From: Pseudoduganella lurida
Lineage (GTDB): Bacteria > Pseudomonadota > Gammaproteobacteria > Burkholderiales > Burkholderiaceae_D
Length of the DNA stretch: 64,000 bases
Assembly (NCBI RefSeq): GCF_007830455.1
Contig: NZ_VLLB01000005.1
Location: 372,001 to 436,000 of the forward strand
Reading direction: 5' to 3'
The translations under genes were made by a program, and so were the position numbers. The notes below the pieces were generated by a model, which had not been told where the DNA came from, ran no database searches, and saw nothing but the letters and a program-made list of their open reading frames with translations. Positions 53,703-62,388 of this stretch are shown here, piece after piece (the first letter of the stretch is position 1; each line of letters starts with the position of its first letter).

Positions 53703-55334
<1,632 letters not shown>

Positions 55335-55353
55335 GTCCACCCGCCAAGACATC

Positions 55354-57885
55354 ATGTTCCTGCAAGCTCTCCGCATGACCGCGCGCGACTGGCGCGCCGG
55401 CCAGCTGCGCTTCCTGCTCGTCGCGCTGATCGTGGCCGTGGCCGCGCTGTCCTCGGCCGGCTTCTTCATCGACCGGCTGCGCGCCGGCCTGAATCGCGAT
55501 GCGCACCAGCTGCTCGGTGCCGATCTCGTCGTCGGCGGCGACCAGCGCCTGCCGCAGGCCTGGCGCGACGAGGCGGCCAAACGCGGCCTCGTGCTGGCCG
55601 ATACCGCCGTGTTCCCCAGCATGGTGCAGGCCGGCGAAGGCGACCAGGCGCAGTCGGTGCTGGCCTCACTGAAGGCCGTCAGTCCCGGCTATCCGCTGCG
55701 CGGCCGCGTGAAGGTGACCACCGATCCGGCGCAGGCCGGCGACAGTATCGGCACGCCGGCGGCGGACATTCCGGCACCCGGCACCGTGTGGCTGGACGTG
55801 GCGCTGCTGCGCGCGCTCGATGCGAAGGTGGGCGATGCCGTGCGGCTGGGCGACGCAACGTTCCGCGTCGCCCAGCTGATCGCCTCGGAACCGGACCGCG
55901 GCACCGGATTCATGTCGTTCGCACCGCGCGCGATGCTGCGCGCGGACGAGCTGCCGGCCACCAATCTCGTGCAGCTCGGCTCGCGCGTGACATACCGCCT
56001 GCTGGCGGCGGGGCAGGGGCCGCAGGGGCGGCAAGCCGTCGAGGACTACTCGGCCTGGCTGCGTGCGCGCATCGATGCCGGTGACTTGCGCAACGTGCGC
56101 ATCGATACGCTGGAAGACGGCCGCCCCGAGATGCGCGCCACGCTGGAACGGGCCGACCGCTTCCTGTCGCTGGTGGGGCTGCTGTCGGCCGTGCTCGCCG
56201 CCGTGGCGGTGGCGATGGCGGCGCGCCGCTTCATGCTGCGCCACCTGGACGCCTGCGCGATGCTGCGCTGCCTGGGCCTGACGCAGAACGAGGTCACGGT
56301 CATGTACCTCGTCGAATTCCTGCTCGTCGGCCTGGTGGGCAGCCTGCTCGGCGTGCTGATCGGCTTTGCCAGCCACTACGTGCTGCTGGAACTGCTGGGC
56401 CGCCTCGTCTCGGCCGACCTGCCGCCGGCCACCTTCGGTCCGGCGCTGCAGGGCCTCGCGGTCGGCATGCTGCTGCTGGCCGGCTTCGCGCTGCCGCCGA
56501 TCCTGCAGCTGCGCAACGTGCCGCACAACCGCGTGATCCGCCGCGAGCAGGCCGCGCCGCAGCCGATGGCGCTGGCCACCTATGGCCTGGGCCTGGTGGC
56601 GTTTGCCGTGCTGCTGCTGTGGCAGGCCGGCGATCCGAAGCTGGCCGGCTGGACGGCGCTGGGCTTCGCCGGCGCGTTCGGCGTGTTCGCGCTGGTGGGC
56701 TGGCTGGGCCTTGCCGCGCTGCGCCGCCTGCGCACCTCGGTGAACCACCAGGCATGGCGCTTTGCCGTCACCTCGCTGGGGCGCCGTCCCGGCGCCACCA
56801 TCGTGCAGGTGGTGTCGCTGGCGCTGGGCCTGATGGCGCTGCTGGTGCTGACGATCGTGCGCGAGGACCTGATGACGTCCTGGCGCAGCGCCACGCCGCC
56901 GGATGCGCCGAACCACTTCATCATCAATATCCAGCCGGACCAGAAGGCCGACATCGCGCGCCGCCTGCGCGAGGGCGGCGTGGCGGAAGCGCCGCTGTAC
57001 CCGATGATCCGCGGCCGCCTCACCGCCGTGAATGGCAAGGCCATCACGGCCACCACCTACACGGAAGACCGGGCGCGCGGCCTGGCCGAACGGGAATTCA
57101 ACCTGTCCACGATGGCGGCGCCGCCGGCCCAGAACCGCATCACGGCGGGCCAGTGGTACACGGATGCGCCGGGTACCGCGGAAGCGTCGGTGGAGGAGGG
57201 ACTGGCGAAAACGCTGGGCCTCAAGCTGGGCGACACGATGACCTTCGATATCGCCGGCTCGCCGGTGGCCGCGAAGATCACCAGCCTGCGCAAGCTCGAA
57301 TGGGGCTCGATGCGGGTCAACTTCTTCGTCGTCATCAACCCGCGCGCGATGGCGGAAACGCCGCAGACCTGGATCACCGCATTCCACCTGCCGAAGGCCT
57401 CCGTGGCGCTGGCCACCCGGCTGTCGCGCGACTACCCGAACCTGACGGTGGTGGACGTGGGCGGCGTGCTGCGCCAGATCCAGTCGGTGCTGGACCAGGT
57501 GATCCAGGCGGTGGAATTCCTGTTCACGTTCACGCTCGCTTCCGGCGTGCTGGTGCTGTATGCGGCGCTGATGGGATCGCAGGACGAGCGCACCCGCGAG
57601 GCGGGATTGCTGCGCGCGCTGGGCGCCACCCGCAAGCAGCTGTCGCAGGCGCAGCTGATCGAGTTCGTGCTGGTGGGCGGCCTGGCCGGCCTGCTGGCCG
57701 CCACCGGCGCCGCCGCGATGGGCTGGGGCCTGGCCACCTTCCAGTTCAAGTTCGACTGGGTGTTCAGCCCCGTCGCCTGGCTGGCCGGCGTGGCCGTCGG
57801 CGCGCTGTGCGCCGTGATCGGCGGCTGGCTCGGGCTGCGCAACGTGCTGCGCCAGCCGCCACTGCAAACGCTGCGCGAGGCCTGA
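55354..57885 (+). CDS. FtsX-like ABC permease without adjacent ATPase
   Basis: The 843-residue inner-membrane protein has ten hydrophobic helices in two FtsX repeats, with MacB-like periplasmic domains between. The second FtsX core contains EFLFTFTLASGVLVLYAALM, SQDERTREAGLLRALGATRK and IEFVLVGGLAGLLAATGAAA. It resembles YbbP, which normally pairs with the ATPase YbbA beside it. Here no ATPase gene is next to it: a deaminase lies upstream and a repeat and terminator downstream. It may use an ATPase encoded elsewhere. I chose the ATG at 55354 (MFLQALRMTARDW), where similarity begins. Confidence 0.9.
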   Translation: MFLQALRMTARDWRAGQLRFLLVALIVAVAALSSAGFFIDRLRAGLNRDAHQLLGADLVVGGDQRLPQAWRDEAAKRGLVLADTAVFPSMVQAGEGDQAQSVLASLKAVSPGYPLRGRVKVTTDPAQAGDSIGTPAADIPAPGTVWLDVALLRALDAKVGDAVRLGDATFRVAQLIASEPDRGTGFMSFAPRAMLRADELPATNLVQLGSRVTYRLLAAGQGPQGRQAVEDYSAWLRARIDAGDLRNVRIDTLEDGRPEMRATLERADRFLSLVGLLSAVLAAVAVAMAARRFMLRHLDACAMLRCLGLTQNEVTVMYLVEFLLVGLVGSLLGVLIGFASHYVLLELLGRLVSADLPPATFGPALQGLAVGMLLLAGFALPPILQLRNVPHNRVIRREQAAPQPMALATYGLGLVAFAVLLLWQAGDPKLAGWTALGFAGAFGVFALVGWLGLAALRRLRTSVNHQAWRFAVTSLGRRPGATIVQVVSLALGLMALLVLTIVREDLMTSWRSATPPDAPNHFIINIQPDQKADIARRLREGGVAEAPLYPMIRGRLTAVNGKAITATTYTEDRARGLAEREFNLSTMAAPPAQNRITAGQWYTDAPGTAEASVEEGLAKTLGLKLGDTMTFDIAGSPVAAKITSLRKLEWGSMRVNFFVVINPRAMAETPQTWITAFHLPKASVALATRLSRDYPNLTVVDVGGVLRQIQSVLDQVIQAVEFLFTFTLASGVLVLYAALMGSQDERTREAGLLRALGATRKQLSQAQLIEFVLVGGLAGLLAATGAAAMGWGLATFQFKFDWVFSPVAWLAGVAVGALCAVIGGWLGLRNVLRQPPLQTLREA

Positions 57886-57916
57886 GGCGAAGTCTTGATC
57901 GCCAGCGGTTGCGTCA

Positions 57917-58087
57917 CGGGGTCTGACCCACAGCGCCCGGGACATCGCGCCCTGTCGTTGACAATCCCGCGGGTCTGACCCCAGCCCTTCTTCGGAACCA
58001 TCGACGCGCATGCGAACTGCTGGGGTCAGACCCGCGGGAACCATCGCAGCCAAGTCAATGGCCGTGGGCGCCGTGGGTCAGACCCCG
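57917..58087. repeat. Nested double inverted repeat with GGGTCTGACCC cores
   Basis: The inner arms are CCCGCGGGTCTGACCCCAGC (57966-57985) and its exact reverse complement (58019-58038). The outer arms (57917-57938 and 58066-58087) are 22 bases with one mismatch and start CGGGGTCTGACCCACAGCGC. The spacers between outer and inner arms are both 27 bases long, so the element is symmetric. It belongs to a GGGGTCAGACCC repeat class. Confidence 0.88.
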
Positions 58088-58132
58088 GTGCGCAAACGCT
58101 CTTTGCAACATCCTGTTCTGCCTTTGATGCGT

Positions 58133-58164
58133 AAAAACGATCCGGCTCTGCCGGTCGTTTTTTT
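58133..58164 (-). terminator. Bidirectional terminator after the response regulator gene
   Basis: AAAACGA-t-CCGGC pairs with GCCGG-TCGTTTT around TCT, with one bulged T and T-runs on both sides. It lies 44 bases past the response regulator stop and can also end transcripts of the permease gene. Confidence 0.8.
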
Positions 58165-58207
58165 CTGGCCCCACAAAAAAGCAGGGGTGCACTTTTGTGT
58201 GAGCGAC

Positions 58208-59212
58208 TTACGCCGCCAGCGGCGCATGCCGCGCATTGAGGAACTGTTCGAAGGGCACCGGCGGCGCATCCAGGTACAGCTCGGGAAAATCGAACAGCGC
58301 CCAGTAATACTTCTCGCGCCCCTGGCACACCTGCGGCGCGCGGCAGTGGCGGTGCCATTCGTCGCCCGCCTCGTTGGAGTACATGCCGTCGCCGGCCGTG
58401 GGCGGGAAGAACGGCAGCACGCGCCGTTCGGAGAGCGCCAGCAGCAGCGAGTGGGGCGCATCGCTGTCGCGCGCCACTTCGTACTGGGCGCACATGCCCT
58501 GTTCCGTCTCGATCACCATCAGCTTGCCGCGCCCGTAGCGGTCGAAGAACAGGATGCCGGCCGGGCTGGGATACAGATAGTGCTCGACGAAGCCGTGCTT
58601 GCGGTACAGCTCCTGCACGAGCGTGGCCATCGCCTGGCAGCGCAGGAAGCTGAAGTCGTGCAGCGCCAGCATGTCCGACAACGTTTGCGCGTGGTCGAGG
58701 AAGAAGGCGCGCTGCATGGCACCGATCTCGATCTCCAGCCGGTCCAGCGCATCGTCGTCGCTTTTCTTGATGTAGCGGTCGATCAGCCCGCGATTGAATG
58801 CCTCGACGGCGATCTTCTCGTCGGCCGCGCCGGTGAACAGGATCTTCTTGGTGGGCAGGTGCTGCAGGGCCTGGCAGAACTCGATGCCGTTCATCTGCGG
58901 CATCGAGTAGTCCACCACCAGCACGGACGGGATCGAGAAGCGCTGGCCCTGTTCGCACACGCGGTGGATGCGGCGCACGTCCACGGCCACGTTCGGCAGG
59001 TCCGGCGCCTGGTTGACGTTATCGAAGTTGACATGCAGCGGCAGGTCGTCGCGCCGGTTGCTTTGCGCGAACCATTCCAGTGCCACGGCCGTGTCGTGGA
59101 AGGTCTTGCTGGGCAACAGCGGGTCGAGCTGGAACGACAGGCTTTTCAGGAACGAGTCGCTGTCGTCGACCAGCACCACGGTGCTGGGATGCGAATAGAT
59201 CGGCAGTTTCAT
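58208..59212 (-). CDS. Response regulator with enlarged receiver domain, partner of CqsS/LqsS-like kinase
   Basis: The 334-residue protein has a receiver domain with acidic pair VVLVDDSDSF (D16, D17), phosphoacceptor D101 in PSVLVVDYSMPQMNG, the Thr in ILFTGAADEK and Lys in LIDRYIKKSDDD. The phosphoacceptor is about 45 residues further along than in a normal receiver because of an insertion between beta-2 and beta-3. The ~180-residue C-terminal half (MVIETEQGMCAQYEVARDSD, KYYWALFDFPELYLDAPPVP) is not a known DNA-binding fold. LqsR/JqsR regulators of alpha-hydroxyketone signalling are also non-standard, so homology is likely but unproved. It overlaps the kinase gene by four bases (ATGA). Confidence 0.85.
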   Translation of the reverse strand: MKLPIYSHPSTVVLVDDSDSFLKSLSFQLDPLLPSKTFHDTAVALEWFAQSNRRDDLPLHVNFDNVNQAPDLPNVAVDVRRIHRVCEQGQRFSIPSVLVVDYSMPQMNGIEFCQALQHLPTKKILFTGAADEKIAVEAFNRGLIDRYIKKSDDDALDRLEIEIGAMQRAFFLDHAQTLSDMLALHDFSFLRCQAMATLVQELYRKHGFVEHYLYPSPAGILFFDRYGRGKLMVIETEQGMCAQYEVARDSDAPHSLLLALSERRVLPFFPPTAGDGMYSNEAGDEWHRHCRAPQVCQGREKYYWALFDFPELYLDAPPVPFEQFLNARHAPLAA

Positions 59213-60510
59213 GAGTCACCTGCGGTGGAAATGCGCTGGACCGGGAATTCGAGGATGAAGATGGCGTAGCCGTTTTCGCGCGACACGCAGCGGATGTCGG
59301 CCTTCCACGCCCGCATGATCTGGCGGCACAGCGCCAGGCCCACGCCGGTGCCGTTGTGCGCCGGGTAGGCATAGAAGCGCTGGAAGATCAGCGGCAGACG
59401 CCGCGCCGCGATGCCACAGGCGGTGTCGATGAACAGCAGGCGCGGCATGCGGCGGTCGCCATCGACGACGATGCGCACGCGGCCCTTGCCGGCACGGTGG
59501 ATCGCCTTCAGCGCATTGCGCAGCAGGTTGAGGAGGATCACCACCGTCAGCTCGTACTGCCCGGCGAAGCGGAAATTGGCCTTCACCTGCACGGCCACGG
59601 CTTCGCGCTGTTCCGGGCCCGTGAACGGATAGCGGCGCAGCACGGCATCCACGGCATCGGCCATCGACACGGATTCGAACGGGTCGAGGCGGCGCCGCAC
59701 GGCGCTGGACGACATCAGGAACAGGTCGATCAGGTGGTTCATGTGCCGCACTTCGTACTGCACCCGCACCATGGCCTTGCCGATTTCCTCGGGCACGCCG
59801 GCCGGCAACGCCTGCAGCATGCGCGTCAGCCCGCGCACATTGGCATCCATCGCGGCCAGCGGCGTGCGCATCTCGTGCGCCACCGAGCCCAGGCCCTCGC
59901 CGATGCCGGCCAGCTTTTCCTGTTCCAGCGCCGTGCGCGAGAAGCGCGCCGCGCACAGCAGGCCGATGAGCATCCAGTGCACCGGCAGCTGCTGCAGCAC
60001 GGCCTGAGCCAGCAGGATGTGGCCATGGCCCTGGACGATCACGGCAAGGCAGGCCAGCACCGTACCGGCCAGGTAGGCCTGCAGCGCCAGCACGCTGGAG
60101 AAGTGGAACAGCGCCACCAGCATCACGATCAGCAGCTGCACCCAGGCGCCGGCCGCATCGTTCATCAGGAACATGTAGCTGCCGAAGAAGGGCAGCTGGA
60201 AGGCCAGCGCGAACGGCACGTACCATTCGCACCAGTGCATGCCGGTGCGCGCCACCAGGATGCCGGCCACGCCGATGGCCATGCCCAGCAGCCGGGCGGC
60301 CACGCTTTCGTACACTTGCGGGAACAGCCAGGTGAATAGCGCGAAGAACAGCGGGTGCCACAGCACGCCGAGCCAGCCCAGCACGAAGGCCTGGACGACG
60401 GCGCGTTCGCCGCCGCGGTGGCGCCGCACCAGATTGCCGACGAAGCCGCCGGTCGCGCGTTCGGTTCGATCGTGGTGCATGATAGGAATTGACGCAGAAC
60501 AAGCGTGCAT
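59209..60510 (-). CDS. CqsS/LqsS/JqsS-like sensor histidine kinase
   Basis: The 433-residue kinase has an N-terminal domain of six hydrophobic helices and then HisKA and HATPase domains. The sensor part, FVLGWLGVLWHPLFFALFTW, FPQVYES and SYMFLMNDAAGAW, closely resembles the CAI-1/LAI-1 receptors CqsS of Vibrio, LqsS of Legionella and JqsS of Janthinobacterium. The H-box is SVAHEMRTPLAAM, the N-box ILLNLLRNALKAI and the G-box GTGVGLALC. It should sense an alpha-hydroxyketone autoinducer and control the regulator encoded just downstream. No CqsA/LqsA/JqsA synthase is in the window. I kept the ATG at 60510, preceded by TAGGAAG; Met at 60480 is an alternative. Confidence 0.85.
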   Translation of the reverse strand: MHACSASIPIMHHDRTERATGGFVGNLVRRHRGGERAVVQAFVLGWLGVLWHPLFFALFTWLFPQVYESVAARLLGMAIGVAGILVARTGMHWCEWYVPFALAFQLPFFGSYMFLMNDAAGAWVQLLIVMLVALFHFSSVLALQAYLAGTVLACLAVIVQGHGHILLAQAVLQQLPVHWMLIGLLCAARFSRTALEQEKLAGIGEGLGSVAHEMRTPLAAMDANVRGLTRMLQALPAGVPEEIGKAMVRVQYEVRHMNHLIDLFLMSSSAVRRRLDPFESVSMADAVDAVLRRYPFTGPEQREAVAVQVKANFRFAGQYELTVVILLNLLRNALKAIHRAGKGRVRIVVDGDRRMPRLLFIDTACGIAARRLPLIFQRFYAYPAHNGTGVGLALCRQIMRAWKADIRCVSRENGYAIFILEFPVQRISTAGDS

Positions 60511-60554
60511 CTTCCTACCAAACCCGGCTATCTTGCGTGGTATCGCTAACGTAA

Positions 60555-60594
60555 TTGATTTAGATCAATCAGTCGGCTTTCAGTGCGATATCAT
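60555..60594 (+). promoter_or_regulatory. FNR/Anr-box promoter of the truncated hemoglobin gene
   Basis: TTGATTTAGATCAA (60555-60568) is a perfect match to the FNR/Anr consensus TTGAT-N4-ATCAA. TATCAT (60589-60594) is a good -10 box. With the FNR centre at 60561.5, a class II start falls around 60601-60603, practically at the ATG at 60602. The same box could also act on the divergent kinase gene. Confidence 0.75.
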
Positions 60595-60601
60595 GGGCGC
60601 C

Positions 60602-60991
60602 ATGACTGAATCACGCACTTTATTCGAGGTTATCGGCGGCGCAGGAAAGCTGCGCGAGATGGTGGACCGCTTCTACGACCTGATGGAACTGGAGCCGGAA
60701 TTCGCCGGCCTGCGCGCCCTGCATCCCCCCGCCACGGACGGCTCGCGCGACAAGTTGTACTGGTTCCTCACCGGCTGGATGGGCGGCCCGGACCTGTACC
60801 AGGAACAGTTCGGCCACCCGCGCCTGCGCGCCCGCCACCTGCCGTTCGCCGTGGGTACCAGCGAGCGCGACCAGTGGCTGCGCGCGATGGCGTGGGCGAT
60901 GGAAGATGTCGGCATTGCCGAGGACCTGCGCCTGCGGCTGATGCAGTCGTTCTACCAGACGGCCGACTGGATGCGCAACAAGGCGGATTGA
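60602..60991 (+). CDS. Group II truncated hemoglobin
   Basis: The 129-residue heme protein has the 2/2 globin pattern of group II: TLFEVIGGAGKLREMVDRFY with Tyr B10, WFLTGWMGGPDLYQEQFGHP, then LRARHLPFAV with the proximal His, and QWLRAMAWAM with the group II Trp G8. Such globins bind oxygen or NO and act in NO detoxification or redox chemistry. A perfect FNR box lies upstream. No Shine-Dalgarno sequence precedes either ATG (60593 or 60602); the promoter geometry places the transcription start at about 60602, so I take that ATG, on a leaderless mRNA. It lies 10 bases before rmuC. Confidence 0.92.
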   Translation: MTESRTLFEVIGGAGKLREMVDRFYDLMELEPEFAGLRALHPPATDGSRDKLYWFLTGWMGGPDLYQEQFGHPRLRARHLPFAVGTSERDQWLRAMAWAMEDVGIAEDLRLRLMQSFYQTADWMRNKAD

Positions 60992-61001
60992 GGCCGACGC
61001 C

Positions 61002-62273
61002 ATGGAACTCTACGCATTGCTGGCGCTGGCCATCGCCATTCTCGCCGTGCAGATCGTCATCCTCCTGCGGGGGCAGGGCGGCACCGACGCCACGGCAGCC
61101 CATGCCGCGCTGGCCGAACGCATCGAGCGGGTGGAGCGCGAAGTGCGCATGCAGCTGCAGGCGACTGCCCAGGCGCAGCGCCAGGAAATGAGCCACACGC
61201 TGGCCCAGTCGCACGCCGCCACCATGCAGGGGCTGGACGCGATGCGCCGCCAGATCGAGGGACTGACCGAATCGAACGCGCGCCGCATGGCCGAAGTGCG
61301 CGTCACGCTGGAGACCCGCATCCGCGACCTGCAGTCCGACAACGGCGCGCGCCTGGAAGAAATGCGCCAGACCGTCGACGAAAAGCTGCATGCCACGCTG
61401 GAGTCGCGGCTGACGGAATCGTTCAAGCAGGTGTCCGACCGCCTGGAGCGCGTGCACCAGGGCCTGGGCGAGATGCAGCAACTGGCGCTGGGCGTGGGCG
61501 ACCTGAAACGCGTGCTGACCAATGTGAAGACGCGCGGCACCTGGGGCGAGGTGCAGCTGGAGATGCTGCTCGAGCAGGTGCTCACGCCGGACCAGTACGC
61601 GAAGAACGTGGAGACCGTCGCCGGCACCAACGCCCGCGTCGAATTCGCGCTGAAGCTGCCCGGCCAGGCGGAAGGGGGGCCGCCGATGTGGATGCCGATC
61701 GATGCCAAGTTCCCCAAGGAGCAGTACGAGCGCCTGCTGGAAGCGGCCGACCGGGCCGATGCCGATGGCGTGGCGCTGGCCGGCCGCGAGCTGGAACGGG
61801 CCGTGCGCACGGAAGCGAAGACCATCGCCGACAAGTACCTGTGCCCGCCGCAGACGACCGATTTCGCCATCCTGTTCCTGCCCACCGAGGGCCTGTATGC
61901 GGAAGTGATGCGCCGCCCCGGCCTGGCCGACGAGCTGCAGCGCCTGCACCGCATCAGCATCGCCGGTCCGTCGACATTGTCCGCACTGCTGAACAGCCTG
62001 CAGATGGGCTTCCGCACGCTGGCGCTGGAGAAGCGCTCGTCGGAAGTGTGGCAGGTGCTGGGCGCCGTGAAGACGGAGTTCGGCAAGTTCGGCGACGTGC
62101 TGGCCGCCACCAAGATGACGCTGGAGCGCGCCGCCAAGAACATCGAGTCCGCCGAGGTGCGCAGCCGCCAGATGGCAAGGAAGCTCAAGTCCGTCGAGGC
62201 GCTGCCGGCCGACGCGGCGCAGCGGCTGCTGGGCGGCGGCCTCGAACAGGAGCTGGACGTCACGGACAATTAA
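61002..62273 (+). CDS. rmuC: DNA recombination protein RmuC
   Basis: The 423-residue protein has one N-terminal membrane helix (LYALLALAIAILAVQIVILL), a coiled coil over about residues 30-140, and the RmuC nuclease-like domain: LGVGDLKRVLTNVKTRGTWG, EVQLEMLLEQVLTPDQYAKN, PMWMPIDAKFPKEQYERLLE and FLPTEGLYAEVMRRPGLADE. RmuC limits inversions at short inverted repeats; membrane anchoring here is noteworthy in a genome rich in such repeats. The start at 61002 follows the globin stop by 10 bases. It may be transcribed from the FNR-box promoter as well. Confidence 0.94.
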   Translation: MELYALLALAIAILAVQIVILLRGQGGTDATAAHAALAERIERVEREVRMQLQATAQAQRQEMSHTLAQSHAATMQGLDAMRRQIEGLTESNARRMAEVRVTLETRIRDLQSDNGARLEEMRQTVDEKLHATLESRLTESFKQVSDRLERVHQGLGEMQQLALGVGDLKRVLTNVKTRGTWGEVQLEMLLEQVLTPDQYAKNVETVAGTNARVEFALKLPGQAEGGPPMWMPIDAKFPKEQYERLLEAADRADADGVALAGRELERAVRTEAKTIADKYLCPPQTTDFAILFLPTEGLYAEVMRRPGLADELQRLHRISIAGPSTLSALLNSLQMGFRTLALEKRSSEVWQVLGAVKTEFGKFGDVLAATKMTLERAAKNIESAEVRSRQMARKLKSVEALPADAAQRLLGGGLEQELDVTDN

Positions 62274-62280
62274 GCCGTTG

Positions 62281-62313
62281 CCGAGGTCAAGGTCCGGCGG
62301 CCCTTGACCTCGG
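62281..62313. repeat. Inverted repeat after rmuC
   Basis: CCGAGGTCAAGG and CCTTGACCTCGG form a perfect 12-bp stem around nine bases. No T-run follows, so it is at best a weak terminator. It lies in the convergent gap between rmuC and the molybdenum cofactor gene. Confidence 0.7.
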
Positions 62314-62388
62314 AAAGCGCGCATCAACGGGCGGTAGCGCCGGCCTGGATGACGGCGCCGCCGCCCATCCGGACGCGGCGTCCGCTCG

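Larger units (their letters stand above)
57886..58207. other. Intergenic region between the permease and response regulator genes
   Basis: These 322 bases separate two convergent genes. They contain a nested inverted repeat (57917-58087) and a terminator (58133-58164). No coding sequence is seen. Confidence 0.7.
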
